From: Candidatus Syntrophosphaera sp.
Lineage (GTDB): Bacteria > Cloacimonadota > Cloacimonadia > Cloacimonadales > Cloacimonadaceae
Assembly (NCBI GenBank): GCA_019429425.1
Contig: JAHYIU010000013.1
Location: forward strand, 1 to 34,408
Reading direction: 5' to 3'
DNA: 34,408 bases
Position 1 is the stretch's first letter. Each line of letters opens with the position of its first letter. The notes beneath the pieces are model-generated. The model was not told where the DNA came from. It was given only the letters and a program-made list of their open reading frames with translations, and did not search any database. Shown piece after piece: positions 23,763-33,257 of the stretch. Made by a program: the position numbers and the translations under genes.

Positions 23763-23960
23763 TTACAGAATTACCCTTGAAGACAAACTGGACTTTACGT
23801 ATGGAATACCTAGTTCAGCCAAGTTGATCGAGTTTCGCAGAAACAGATCGCATGAACTAAAGTAAAGGCCAAGACCGTTGCTCTCCCAGTCTGTGATTGT
23901 GTTGTTAACAGAAACGATTTTATTAAGGTAATTACTTTGGAACGGATTGTTACCAACAAA
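23763..23960 (-). pseudogene. Fragment of a beta-helix secreted protein gene
   Basis: Minus-strand frame without a start codon, about 65 codons, reading VGNNPFQSNYLNKIVSVNN, then TITDWESNGLGLYFSSCDLF, then LRNSINLAELGIPYVKSS and a TAA stop. The N-rich, alternating hydrophobic pattern (VNNTI, GLGLYF, LRNSI) resembles rungs of the beta-helix proteins in this window. It overlaps the last codons of the upstream Asp-box/BACON gene in another frame, so it looks like the remains of a neighbouring paralogue joined by deletion. No ribosome binding site or start is visible. Confidence 0.55.
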
Positions 23961-25464
23961 GCAGTTTAATCGTGTGAGTGATACTACCCGCTTTCAACCG
24001 ACAGAGATATACACCAGAAGCCACGCGTCTTCCCATGCTGTCGTTTGCATCCCACACTAGAGAGAATTCGTCCCGGATGTCGCTTTGCGTTTTTAAAACA
24101 CGCACAATTTCTCCTCGGATGTTATAGATGTTGACCTCGATCATTTCATGATGGGGTAGCCTTCCATTGATGTTAACAGAATTATTGAAGGGATTGGGGT
24201 AGCTTGTAACAATTTCACTGGCGGCACTGGTAAGGTCGGCTGCGGAAACGTTACCGCTTTGGGTAAGCACTAAAAATGTGTCCGGGGCTGCCGCACTTTG
24301 GAAATGGACGACACAGGAACGATCATTGCCGGTTAAGTTGGCCTGATAGTTCATAAATACGTCTGCGCTGGCATTGCCTGTAACTTGAGAAAAGCCGCTG
24401 ACCCAGTCTGCATCGCATGAGATCTGCCAGTCAGCATTGGAGCGGACATACAGCTTCACGCTTCCAGCCCCGAAAGTTAGTTCGGTTATGCTGGCTGTGG
24501 GCACGAGGAAAACAGGATTCTGATAGCTATAATAAAAGTTATACAGAGCCACCGATTGGAAGTCGACCACTTCGTCGGAGGATATGGAATACTCCAGCCT
24601 GTTGAAAGCCATGTGCCAGTAGTAATGCTGAAGCAAGAACTCAGCCCCTTCCACCCCTGTCCAGAGCATGTCAAGCCACTCGTTGATCAATGGTGTGTAT
24701 TGCCAGACAAGCGTGCAGTTTTGCAGATTGTTGTCACTCTCATATAGCTGGTGTTCCCTGCTGTTAGTAGCCAGAAAGAGATATACTGTCCCGTCGGGCG
24801 TTGGCAGCAATTTGAAATTGAGTTGCTCGGAGTAAGGAGTCTGCAGCTGTGCATCCAACACGAAAGTATTGAAGCTTTGTCCGTTGTCATTGCTCACATA
24901 AAGACAAACAAGGCTATCTTCATTGTCAAACCCAAGCAGGTAAAGGATGCCGCTTTCCCTCTCGTAGGCCATTGGTTTGATCGTCACCTGCGGGAAGAAG
25001 TTGATCGGAGTGTATGTTGATCCACCGTTTTCGCTGGTATATAGGTAACAACCTTCGGCCGCGTTGTTCATAAGAAACAACTGGTACCTTCCCGCCCCAG
25101 GTTCGATGCCGTCTATCTCTTCACAGTCCAAGTTCTCATACGAGAAGCTAGCACCGAAATTTTGAAATCTGAAAATATAACCGTTGATTGGATCATGCAG
25201 ATAGAATTCACCTAAATAGCCAATACCGTGAATGCGGTGCAGGGGAAACGGGTCCGAAACGTTAAGCGTGACTATGAAGTGCCTGCCGGAATCGGGTGAG
25301 TAGCCAAAACCATAATGCATGACATCCGGATCCTGAGCGTCAGCATAACAGATACCATTGGTAAAGATCTCCCCTGGATATGAGCCAGGGATCAGTTGTT
25401 CCGAGAAGCCAGATGAAAATCCCAAGATTATCAATGTCGTGAGAAATATCGTCTTCAAGTTCAT
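23950..25464 (-). CDS. Secreted protein with Asp-box repeats, BACON-like domain and type IX-like sorting domain
   Basis: 504 aa with a signal peptide (MNLKTIFLTTLIILGFSSG). The N-terminal 320 residues contain Asp-box (BNR) motifs SPDSGRHF (56-63), SENGGSTY (143-150) and SNDNGQSF (191-198), suggesting a sialidase-like beta-propeller. Residues about 325-405 look like a BACON domain (SNADWQISCDADWVSGF...FLVLTQSG). The sorting domain begins with SYPNPFNN at 421 and has VNIYNIRGEIV and ASGVYLCRL. The last residues, LLCW, are unusual for this domain and coincide with the junction to a pseudogene fragment, so the original 3' end may have been replaced. It starts one base after the upstream protease gene ends. 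Confidence 0.85.
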   Translation of the reverse strand: MNLKTIFLTTLIILGFSSGFSEQLIPGSYPGEIFTNGICYADAQDPDVMHYGFGYSPDSGRHFIVTLNVSDPFPLHRIHGIGYLGEFYLHDPINGYIFRFQNFGASFSYENLDCEEIDGIEPGAGRYQLFLMNNAAEGCYLYTSENGGSTYTPINFFPQVTIKPMAYERESGILYLLGFDNEDSLVCLYVSNDNGQSFNTFVLDAQLQTPYSEQLNFKLLPTPDGTVYLFLATNSREHQLYESDNNLQNCTLVWQYTPLINEWLDMLWTGVEGAEFLLQHYYWHMAFNRLEYSISSDEVVDFQSVALYNFYYSYQNPVFLVPTASITELTFGAGSVKLYVRSNADWQISCDADWVSGFSQVTGNASADVFMNYQANLTGNDRSCVVHFQSAAAPDTFLVLTQSGNVSAADLTSAASEIVTSYPNPFNNSVNINGRLPHHEMIEVNIYNIRGEIVRVLKTQSDIRDEFSLVWDANDSMGRRVASGVYLCRLKAGSITHTIKLLCW

Positions 25465-25465
25465 C

Positions 25466-28400
25466 TTATTTTACCAAGGTGATTTTGCCTGAGACAGATC
25501 CTCCCGGAGTTGGCATCCGATAGAAGTAGATGCCGCTGCCAACCTGGCGGTTGTTTTCATCTCGGCCGTCCCACACAGCAGTATTCCTTCCTTTCCGCAG
25601 GTTGTCGCAATATATCTTTTTCACTAGCTGCCCTTTGATATTATAGAGGCATAGCTCAGAATCGAATGAATATGGAGTTGTGATGTCAAAACTTACAACC
25701 GGATTGAACGGATTGGGATACGCGCTGATCCGGGTAAGGGTGTTTTGGATCTCGGGATTGGGGCCTTGTTCAAACTTGATGTTCAGGAGCATGTTCCTGA
25801 TTCTCAGATAATCAACGAAAGATACCGGCTTCAGGTCCGGATAGTTGACCACAGCTCCTTTATCACCATCTTCGAGCATCAGCAGATAGGTCATACAGAG
25901 ATCGATTGCGGCATACAGTGAGTCGGAGTATGACTGCGCGTTCAAGATTATATCCTCATAAGCCTGAATAGCGGAACTGTAATTCTTGTCCACAACATCG
26001 CAGAGAATTTTATACTGGCTTGCCACTTTAAGCAGTTCTTCCGTTTCAGAAAAGACATCAATATTGGAATAGTAAGTTTTAAGCGCGCTCAGGTTTTGGC
26101 TAATCAATGCCGTCAGCGGTAATAGTTCTTTCGCTGCGGCTTCTGCGAATTTATCTTCGGGATAGGTTTCGATGATGCATTTGAACTGAGTCTCCGCCAA
26201 AGTGTAGTTGCCAACTTCTTTGTTGGTTACTGCTTCGGTGAACAACCCTTCCACAGATGTCATTTCTGAGTTTTGTGGCTGAAGATTCCAGACCGGAGTG
26301 ATCAGGAATTTTGTCAGATCTATGTTATCTTCAGGGATGAAATAGTTCGACCAGCAATTGTGAGACACGATATGAGGCAGGCAGAATTGGTGATCATAAT
26401 CATAGCATATCATCCAGTGTTCATCGCTAAACACGGTACTGGTGAGGTAGTTCCATGATACCCGATATGGGAAACTTGTATGCTCGGCATAAATGGCGCA
26501 ATATGGATAAACGTTTAATACAAATTGTTGAGTCTGTGATGGGATGGTGGCATCGCGGTTTCCTGCAACAGTGCAAGATGATCCATTCAGGGATGTGATA
26601 CATGTCTGATTGTTATTGAAACTGTTGATATTAATGTCTGCATGGCTGTTGTATACGTAGATCCCATTAGCAAACGGGTACAGTGCAGAGGATTCGCCGC
26701 CAATGTCATTGCCCAGAATGGCATGCAGGGTGTTGGCCCGCCAACCTGAATGGAAAAGGTTCAAGGCATTTGGATAAGGGAATAGGTTCAAGTTTTGGAA
26801 TGTGTTATCGCTGATATAGAAACTGGCCACACTTTCCATATCAACTGGTGAGTTGTAGAATTCATTGCTTGTAATGCCTATTGAGAATGACTTGTTCCCG
26901 TCCGAATATACAAGGAGGGGCGAGCTGGTGAAAATACAGAGATTAATGACCGCGTTGCTGCCTGATATATTCAAGGCAGAATCCGCAAAACCGCAAGATT
27001 GATATTCAGTATTTGCGCGAGAGGTTTTGATGACCATGTTCTCAAACCCCACCGCGGTCAGCCCGATGGAAGGAATTCCGTTATGTATACGCAGAGAGCC
27101 CGGCTCATACTCCCAGCCTGAGAAGCTAACATTCTGGTCAACGATCAAGTTGCCATATATGTCGATCGAATTGTTCTCTCCCATGGAGACTTGAACATCA
27201 TCATGGATATGCAAGACTGCACCTTCATGGACGATAAGTCTGCCGTTTTGCTCAAAGCGTATGTTTATGGGAGCAGTCATCCCTGTTCCGAAATGAAGGG
27301 TTGCGCCTGGCATCACCTCAATTTCGGTAGTTATAAGAGCATCCTGGGTGTAGGCCATTTGTTGAGTGATCTGAAATCCTGAAGCCATCAGGTTCAACCC
27401 CGGATCTCCCATAAAATTAAACTGATGTCTCTCCCATTCCCTATTGGTTAGGTTCTTAGCTGTCAGGAATGCCTCTCCGCTTACAAAAAGCATACGATTC
27501 CAAATACTTTGCGCGTATCTCCAATACAAGGCATCCGGTATCAGCAGAGAACTCCCGGAGGCCTTTCTAGAACTTCCGATCGTAGTAACGAAACCACGAT
27601 TTGGATCTTGGTTTAAGAATGTCTCCGTCAGGCAATCGTCAACTGGGTGGTCGAAAGCGCCAGAAAGGCAGGCATCGATGTATAGATTGGGGTATTTGTG
27701 AGTATTGGACAAGCTTTGGATATACGGCGCAGCTTCGAGAACGTAACTACCGTCTCCTACAGTCTGAACAAAACCATGGCTCATCCATAGGCCATACATC
27801 ATTCCTTGATTGATGAGATCGGTGGTATTGTTGTATTGCTGGTCGTTTGTGTATAAATATGAATGAAAGTGGCTGCTATATGGTTCATAATATAGGATGT
27901 CGGCAAAATGATTGGAATTTACTGTATATGCCTGCTGGTCTAAAGTTAGATCAGAAAAAATTTCTCCCCACCTAAACAAGGTGTTTTCTCGCCAATTATC
28001 AACACCATAAACCAATTCGTAATCTAGAGTTTTTCTCACGATATTATAGAGTTCAGTTTCATTTGATGCGCTGAATCTACCGATTGCCAGATCTGCCAGA
28101 GTATCGGTACCGCTTACAAGAGAATAGTAATGATCCGATGGTACAGGTGTCACTACAGCTTCTGGTAATGTCCAATCCTGTGCTGCCCACTGGGTATCGT
28201 ATGATGTATACACGCCGTTAATCCCATTATCCATTACGACATCACCTACGAGAAGCACGTAGCCCAGATGGTGATCTCCCATGTTTGGCGCTAATTCGTT
28301 CATATATACGCTATGGATGAATTCTCGAATAGCTCTGGCTTCTCTGTGATCACCACCAAGATCAAAGACATTGCAGATATCCTCTACATTGACCACTGAC

Positions 28401-29281
28401 ACGCAGAATCCATTGTAATTGGCCCGATGTTGGGCGATCATGTTTAATGCAGGGGAACCCTCAAGGGGATCTGCGGCAAAAAAGTTATCATCCGCTATAA
28501 TCAGATAGTCGGCTACAAGATAATCCGCCTGGTTTTCATTGTCTATCGGGACATAGATAACAATTCCATCCCGATCTGGACGGTCATTGATTATTGCCGT
28601 TGTACCATCTGAAGGGTAGTTGATAAATGTCGCGCTTGCAGAGCCGTTGAAAACATCCGTATTCTCAACCAGTGGTCCTGTAGGACAAGAGAAATCAAGA
28701 CGAATCTGGGTATCCTGATGGAAGTAGATAGAATTCTCAACTCCATCGAACGCTAGAGGATAGATGAATAACTCGGCAAATTTCTGCCCTCGGAAATATC
28801 CAATTTCACCCATCAGCACGGGAAATTCCGGTAGAAACCCCGAGATCGCATATGCGTTATCATCAAGATAGAATTCCTCCTGGGTGTAACAAAGGCCATT
28901 GCCATCGACTTTATTCTCCAACTTCGGTACTGGATATACACAATAATCAGATAATGTTACGCCATTGCTACTGTTAATGCTTAGCGAAACGTTGTCACAT
29001 TCCGGGATGGCAATCAGCTTGCGAATTCGCATAACATCAGGATTTCCCTGATCTCGGTAGCTATGACCCTCCGGAATGGTTATCCTGTCAAATCCTTTGC
29101 CCATTTCTATACAGGCTTCCGAATAAAAGCCATTCAGAACAATATCAAGTTCAATGTAATCTGTGCCTTGATGGTTGATGATGATGTTTAGGTCTTGATT
29201 TCCCCCTCGAACAGGAACCCATGCTCCTAGCAGGTACGTAGCGAGCACGACCAGTACAATAAGCACGATACCTTTTTTCAT
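25466..29281 (-). CDS. Gingipain-like C25 family cysteine protease with beta-helix and sorting domain
   Basis: 1271 aa with signal peptide MKKGIVLIVLVVLATYLLGA and AAGGAG 6 bases upstream. After an N-terminal beta-sandwich pro-region, the C25 catalytic domain covers about 235-640: GYVLLVGDV, DLAIGRFSASN, the catalytic His in WMSHGF (H502), the catalytic Cys in YIDACLSGAFD (C538) and the closing FMGDPGLNL. Both catalytic residues are present, so it is probably active. Residues about 650-1010 form beta-helix rungs; about 1030-1180 are alpha-helical, TPR-like. The tail has AYPNPFNPVVSFDI, YNIKGQLV and GSGIYFYRM. In Bacteroidota such enzymes, including the PorU sortase, belong to type IX secretion; here it could be a secreted protease or surface-processing enzyme. 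Confidence 0.88.
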   Translation of the reverse strand: MKKGIVLIVLVVLATYLLGAWVPVRGGNQDLNIIINHQGTDYIELDIVLNGFYSEACIEMGKGFDRITIPEGHSYRDQGNPDVMRIRKLIAIPECDNVSLSINSSNGVTLSDYCVYPVPKLENKVDGNGLCYTQEEFYLDDNAYAISGFLPEFPVLMGEIGYFRGQKFAELFIYPLAFDGVENSIYFHQDTQIRLDFSCPTGPLVENTDVFNGSASATFINYPSDGTTAIINDRPDRDGIVIYVPIDNENQADYLVADYLIIADDNFFAADPLEGSPALNMIAQHRANYNGFCVSVVNVEDICNVFDLGGDHREARAIREFIHSVYMNELAPNMGDHHLGYVLLVGDVVMDNGINGVYTSYDTQWAAQDWTLPEAVVTPVPSDHYYSLVSGTDTLADLAIGRFSASNETELYNIVRKTLDYELVYGVDNWRENTLFRWGEIFSDLTLDQQAYTVNSNHFADILYYEPYSSHFHSYLYTNDQQYNNTTDLINQGMMYGLWMSHGFVQTVGDGSYVLEAAPYIQSLSNTHKYPNLYIDACLSGAFDHPVDDCLTETFLNQDPNRGFVTTIGSSRKASGSSLLIPDALYWRYAQSIWNRMLFVSGEAFLTAKNLTNREWERHQFNFMGDPGLNLMASGFQITQQMAYTQDALITTEIEVMPGATLHFGTGMTAPINIRFEQNGRLIVHEGAVLHIHDDVQVSMGENNSIDIYGNLIVDQNVSFSGWEYEPGSLRIHNGIPSIGLTAVGFENMVIKTSRANTEYQSCGFADSALNISGSNAVINLCIFTSSPLLVYSDGNKSFSIGITSNEFYNSPVDMESVASFYISDNTFQNLNLFPYPNALNLFHSGWRANTLHAILGNDIGGESSALYPFANGIYVYNSHADININSFNNNQTCITSLNGSSCTVAGNRDATIPSQTQQFVLNVYPYCAIYAEHTSFPYRVSWNYLTSTVFSDEHWMICYDYDHQFCLPHIVSHNCWSNYFIPEDNIDLTKFLITPVWNLQPQNSEMTSVEGLFTEAVTNKEVGNYTLAETQFKCIIETYPEDKFAEAAAKELLPLTALISQNLSALKTYYSNIDVFSETEELLKVASQYKILCDVVDKNYSSAIQAYEDIILNAQSYSDSLYAAIDLCMTYLLMLEDGDKGAVVNYPDLKPVSFVDYLRIRNMLLNIKFEQGPNPEIQNTLTRISAYPNPFNPVVSFDITTPYSFDSELCLYNIKGQLVKKIYCDNLRKGRNTAVWDGRDENNRQVGSGIYFYRMPTPGGSVSGKITLVK

Positions 29282-29291
29282 TTTGAACTCC

Positions 29292-30845
29292 TTATTGATT
29301 GAATAGTATCATTTTCTTGATTTGTTTTACCATAGCATATTGGTTATCTTGGTTATCTTCTTTTATATCAAATTTGAAGGGTACTATTCCGTCAGGTTTA
29401 TAACATAGCGGTAGCAATTGCAGACACTTGGCCAGCTTACCTGGAGGTAGGATAAATTCCCATTTGTTTCCTTCAGGGTTCCATTCGCCAGAAATTTGGG
29501 GCATGGCAATGAATTTCATTGAACGAGCAGAAGCTATATTTCGGTAATAATCATACTCATTAAGCACAGTTTTTTCAATTTTCTTTTGCACAAAACCATA
29601 GTCGTTAAGGTTTACTGCATTACCCCAATTCCACCAAACATGCTCATTGGTTAACGGGTATCTGTTTATCATCAGTGCGCGGGGATTAACTTCGTCGATA
29701 TACGCTTGCGTAAGCCTTAATGGGGTTCCGTCAGGCTTGGCCACCTGCCTTTTCTCAAAGCTGGAGGCGGTGAGCAGTTCTTTTCCGCCCATGGCTCGCA
29801 AATGTTCTTCTAATATTGTATATGCCTGGTAATGGGGATGCTTGGGCTCGTCGATCCCGAAATGATGGGAAAGGTTTTCTACGAAGTAATCATCTTCGGG
29901 GTTAAAATTCCTAAGCCTGGCACGCTCATTTGGATCGTTCGTAAATTCATTATAGACCTTGTCAGAGAATTCCACGTAATCCAGCATCAGGCTTCCCCTG
30001 CCATGCCACCACATCCGGGGGTTCAGGTTTTTCAGTTGCCAGTACCAGGCCGTGGCTTTCACGACGCCCTGGCCAAAGAGCGAGCATATATCAGTGGAGT
30101 TCAGATTCCCGAAAGGAAACCTGAATTCCACGCATTTCATTGAGGGATCATTCGCTGCATGCGCGATGGGAAGATCCAGGTATTCCGCCTTGGTCAGGGA
30201 TTTGGCGGCAAGGGATGGATCGTCCTTCCCGTGGTAAAACCAGACTGCTTGATAATCCGCGTTAGTGGAGGTAGCGTCGGAACAGGTGAAACTGAAGGTC
30301 GCGAGCGTATCATTATCCGCCAGCTTATCCAAGTCGGTAGCCTTGAATATAAACCTCACGTAGAGGCAGTTTTCGGCATCGATCTCTTTCCCGGCGGAAT
30401 TCCAGGTCCTCAAAAAGCGGAATTCCGGACCGATCCTGCGAAGGGTGCCGTCAGCTTCCGGCCAGCGGTGAAAGAGGTCTTGATACGCGTAGCCGCGGGT
30501 ACCGGGAGGAACATGCCAGTATGTTTGATTTGAGAAACTGAGATCGTATATGAAATGCCCAACCCTGTCCCTGGATTGGTAGCAAAACTGGGGTAGATCC
30601 TCTTCGCCGGGCTGCACGGCTTCAGCGGAGGCGTATTCGGCCTCAAATTTCTGATACACTCCCGTCGCCAAAACTGAATATCCATACAAACCGCGGAATG
30701 AGGAGGAGTTGAGGTTTACAAGCCCGTCACCGGGGGCATTTTCGCTGAAGGCCCCCAGCACAAAATCATCCGAATGCCCGCCCATTAAACTTGCCGCCGC
30801 GCATAGCATCAGCAGCAACAGCGCGATGTTAATCGTCTTTTTCAT
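29292..30845 (-). CDS. Secreted protein of unknown function, lacking a sorting domain
   Basis: 517 aa with signal peptide MKKTINIALLLLMLCAAASL and AGGAGG upstream. No family is recognised. The first 290 residues look like a beta-rich, possibly carbohydrate-binding domain (CLYVRFIFKATDLDKLADND, WHGRGSLMLDYVEFSD). The rest (ALMINRYPLTNEHVWWNWGN, SARSMKFIAMPQISGEWNP, CLQLLPLCYKPDGIVPFKFD) reminds me of part of a TIM-barrel hydrolase, which I cannot confirm. Unlike its operon partners it ends without PNPFNP or a 'GVYF' turn, and its 3' third is AT-richer than the rest, so it may be truncated. Its stop overlaps the Shine-Dalgarno of the protease gene, so they are coupled. Confidence 0.7.
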   Translation of the reverse strand: MKKTINIALLLLMLCAAASLMGGHSDDFVLGAFSENAPGDGLVNLNSSSFRGLYGYSVLATGVYQKFEAEYASAEAVQPGEEDLPQFCYQSRDRVGHFIYDLSFSNQTYWHVPPGTRGYAYQDLFHRWPEADGTLRRIGPEFRFLRTWNSAGKEIDAENCLYVRFIFKATDLDKLADNDTLATFSFTCSDATSTNADYQAVWFYHGKDDPSLAAKSLTKAEYLDLPIAHAANDPSMKCVEFRFPFGNLNSTDICSLFGQGVVKATAWYWQLKNLNPRMWWHGRGSLMLDYVEFSDKVYNEFTNDPNERARLRNFNPEDDYFVENLSHHFGIDEPKHPHYQAYTILEEHLRAMGGKELLTASSFEKRQVAKPDGTPLRLTQAYIDEVNPRALMINRYPLTNEHVWWNWGNAVNLNDYGFVQKKIEKTVLNEYDYYRNIASARSMKFIAMPQISGEWNPEGNKWEFILPPGKLAKCLQLLPLCYKPDGIVPFKFDIKEDNQDNQYAMVKQIKKMILFNQ

Positions 30846-30854
30846 TTTTTCCTC

Positions 30855-32480
30855 CTATTTAACGGTGAATTTGGCGCTTTGGAGCTTTTGCCCGCCCTGG
30901 CTCAGCTCGGCGATATAGACCCCCGCCGCCAGTTTCAGCACTCCGATCTCCATTTCGCCCCGCTCCAGGGCCGCCTGGGCGATATCGCCGCTGTACACAA
31001 GCTGACCGCGCAGATTGCAGATCTTCAGTTCCAGGCCAGGGCAAGCCTCATATCCGCTGCCGTAAAACCTCAGCCGGAGCCCGCTTCCCCCGGGCAGGGG
31101 GTTGGGCAAAGCCCGGAAATACCAGCCGATCCCGGGCATGACCTCTTCCTCGATGCCGGTGGTGGTGTCCGCCAGTTGGGGGTTGCCGGCGTAAACCCTG
31201 AGCCTGCCGGGGAAAGATGAGATATCAGGGAAAGTGGGGCAGGAGATGGCCAGGTCGTCGCAGCCGTCGGCATTAAAGTCCCCGCTGGCGATGCCCAGGC
31301 CCATCTGCATGCCGTACGCCCAGGCATTGATGAAGAGGTCCGCGGTCCCGTTCATGTTGGCCCCGCCCAGCCAGACGCAAGCCCGGCCGTCAAAATATCC
31401 GACACGGGGATCCGCGCCTATCACATCCTCATAGCCATCGCCGTTGAGATCGCCGTGAACGAGACCGTGATCAGATGCACCACCGCCCTGGTAATAGGGA
31501 TACAGACTCAGGTCGTAGTCGGCTGATATGCTTTGCCCGCCGTACCAGCATTTGATAAGCCCGTCCATCAAACCCACGAAATCGGCGTAGCCGTCGCCGT
31601 TGACGTCACCCAGAGGCCTTCTCATGTTGCATGAGGCATACGTCACTTCACTGAACAAGGCCGCATCCGTCGGGTCGATCTGCGGCCCGCCGTAGCCAAG
31701 ATAAGCACTGTTGATCATTTGCCCTCCGCCTTGCTGGAAAATGGTCATCACGTAGTCGCCGAAGCCGTCGCTGTTGATGTCCCCGATGCCGTGGATATAG
31801 CGGTATTCGTAGTTGCCGACGTAGGTCTCCGCCACAACCAGCTCCTGGAAGGTCCCGCCGAAAACCAGCCGCAGCGAACCGTAGCCCGTGTAGCTGTCGT
31901 TATTGAAAAAATACGCCAGATCGTCATATCCGTCGTCGTTGAGGTCGCCGCAGGGCATAATACTGAAATAACTGTTTGTGGTGGCGTCCGGTATGGGGTC
32001 GATCATGAATCCCGGTTGGGTGGAAGGAGCGGCGCCGCCGAAGTAGACGGCGATCCTGTTTGGATAATCGAAGATCCCCAGGTCGTCGTAGCCGTCGCCG
32101 TTCATGTCCCCAAGGCTCGCGAAACGTTCTATCACTCCCGCGTAGCGGAAATGGTTAGGCCGCTCGCCCTCGATCGTGAAGTCCGGGATTCCGTCGAAAC
32201 CAGGACCGCCGTAATAGAACAGGATCCGGCCCCAGTTGCGGCCGACATATTCCGCGCCCAGTTGGGCGTCCAGGCTGTCCGGCACCCACCAGGACTGCAG
32301 CACCGCCAGGTCATCGAATCCGTCGCCGTTGAAATCCAGCGCGGCGAGCTTGATCCCGAAATGGTCGTACCACTGGTTTCCCTCCAGATCCAGGATCACG
32401 TCCATATGATTCTGCGCCGGCAGGGTCAGGCTGGCTCCCATCAGCAGCAAGGCCAGAACTACTTTTTTGAAATGTATCAT
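30855..32480 (-). CDS. FG-GAP/VCBS repeat (integrin-alpha-like) secreted protein with sorting domain
   Basis: 541 aa from the ATG at 32480, which has AAAGGAGA 7 bases upstream and directly begins a signal peptide (MIHFKKVVLALLLMGASLTL); the frame is open further upstream but unsupported. Seven calcium-loop motifs of the D-x-N-x-D-G-x-x-D type occur (DFNGDGFDD, DMNGDGYDD, DLNDDGYDD, DINSDGFGD, DVNGDGYAD, DLNGDGYED, DFNADGCDD), one per blade of a seven-bladed FG-GAP propeller. The C terminus is a divergent sorting domain: LPNPLPGGSGLRLRF, ICNLRGQLV, AAGVYIAEL. It is the first gene of the four-gene secreted-protein operon. Likely surface-exposed, Ca-binding, adhesive. Confidence 0.9.
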   Translation of the reverse strand: MIHFKKVVLALLLMGASLTLPAQNHMDVILDLEGNQWYDHFGIKLAALDFNGDGFDDLAVLQSWWVPDSLDAQLGAEYVGRNWGRILFYYGGPGFDGIPDFTIEGERPNHFRYAGVIERFASLGDMNGDGYDDLGIFDYPNRIAVYFGGAAPSTQPGFMIDPIPDATTNSYFSIMPCGDLNDDGYDDLAYFFNNDSYTGYGSLRLVFGGTFQELVVAETYVGNYEYRYIHGIGDINSDGFGDYVMTIFQQGGGQMINSAYLGYGGPQIDPTDAALFSEVTYASCNMRRPLGDVNGDGYADFVGLMDGLIKCWYGGQSISADYDLSLYPYYQGGGASDHGLVHGDLNGDGYEDVIGADPRVGYFDGRACVWLGGANMNGTADLFINAWAYGMQMGLGIASGDFNADGCDDLAISCPTFPDISSFPGRLRVYAGNPQLADTTTGIEEEVMPGIGWYFRALPNPLPGGSGLRLRFYGSGYEACPGLELKICNLRGQLVYSGDIAQAALERGEMEIGVLKLAAGVYIAELSQGGQKLQSAKFTVK

Positions 32481-33024
32481 GCTAATCTCCTTTTTACATA
32501 AAAATCCTATTGCCTTTAGTATATATCCGGAATGATATGGTTTTGAATCTATCCTCGCGCGGTAAGTATGAATACCCTTGAACGTCCGAAAAATAGCTTT
32601 GCTCATTTGTACCTTCATTAGAGTTTGAACATGTAGCGGCTTTCTCAACCAGGATTCGAAAGGATTGTAAATCCCGAGCCATGGTTGTACGCGCTTATAA
32701 TTCAACCAATAATCAACCAAATGGCAAGTTTGACTTGATGCTTAAAGCTGTCAAGATATATTTGTTACATGACTCCACACATGAATCCTTCGAATCATTG
32801 CATTATATCAAATATCTTGCTTGGGAAGAAACACGATCAGGATTGTGCAGGGCCTCTTGGGAGTAACTCCGGAATTGGGTTGTTTGCCATTTATGACATA
32901 CAATTTATTCATTTAACCACATAAATACCCCCACTTAGATCAATAGCCCTAATTGATGCCAGCCTCCTGATAGATATATACCCACTGTCTGTCCTTATTT
33001 GCTGCAACCAGGTCAGGAACTAGA
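32481..33024. other. Divergent intergenic region between the secreted operon and the MATE gene
   Basis: About 540 AT-rich bases. The minus-strand ribosome site of the FG-GAP gene is at its left edge. The operon promoter must lie here, but I could not pick a convincing -35/-10 pair. Two near-copies of TCAACCAA sit around 32702-32718. No tRNA, conserved hairpin or protein-like frame was seen. Confidence 0.5.
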
Positions 33025-33146
33025 CCAAAAATGTCCAAAGACACTGTGACACAGCTAAAGGCAATTTTATTCATCTCATAATCCTATAAACAGTTACGAC
33101 CACTTTGGCTGGTAAACCCAAATGCAAGTTGGGGTGCAACTTTATA
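33025..33146. repeat. Dispersed intergenic repeat, copy B (about 122 bp)
   Basis: It aligns with 12127-12250, with the same order of blocks: CCAAAAAYGTCCAAAGAC, ACTGTGACACAG, the near-identical core from ATTCATCTCA to TTACGACCACT, then AAACCCA..ATGCAAGTT.GGGTG..ACTTTATA. Differences include small indels. Here it stands 110 bases upstream of the MATE transporter, whereas copy A is downstream of the nitroreductase, so it is not tied to one gene context. Confidence 0.75.
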
Positions 33147-33257
33147 AAGATTCGGGAACGAAATCTGAGGCCGCGAAAACCGGACCGACCCCGGAGGTTC
33201 ACAGTTGTTGACAAAATCGGCAAGTTCAAAATTCTGGCAAGCAAGGAACAAGAAAGA

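Noticed and set aside
31719-32501. Long plus-strand open frame opposite the FG-GAP gene
   Set aside because: It is antisense to a well-supported gene with seven calcium-loop motifs, and its protein is a low-complexity mirror with no recognisable domain. The same applies to frames opposite pfkA (13372-14190), rpsB (20239-21006) and the large secreted gene (17337-18170).
32481-32720. Upstream extension of the FG-GAP gene to 32720
   Set aside because: A signal peptide and a strong Shine-Dalgarno place the start at 32480; the extension is not protein-like.
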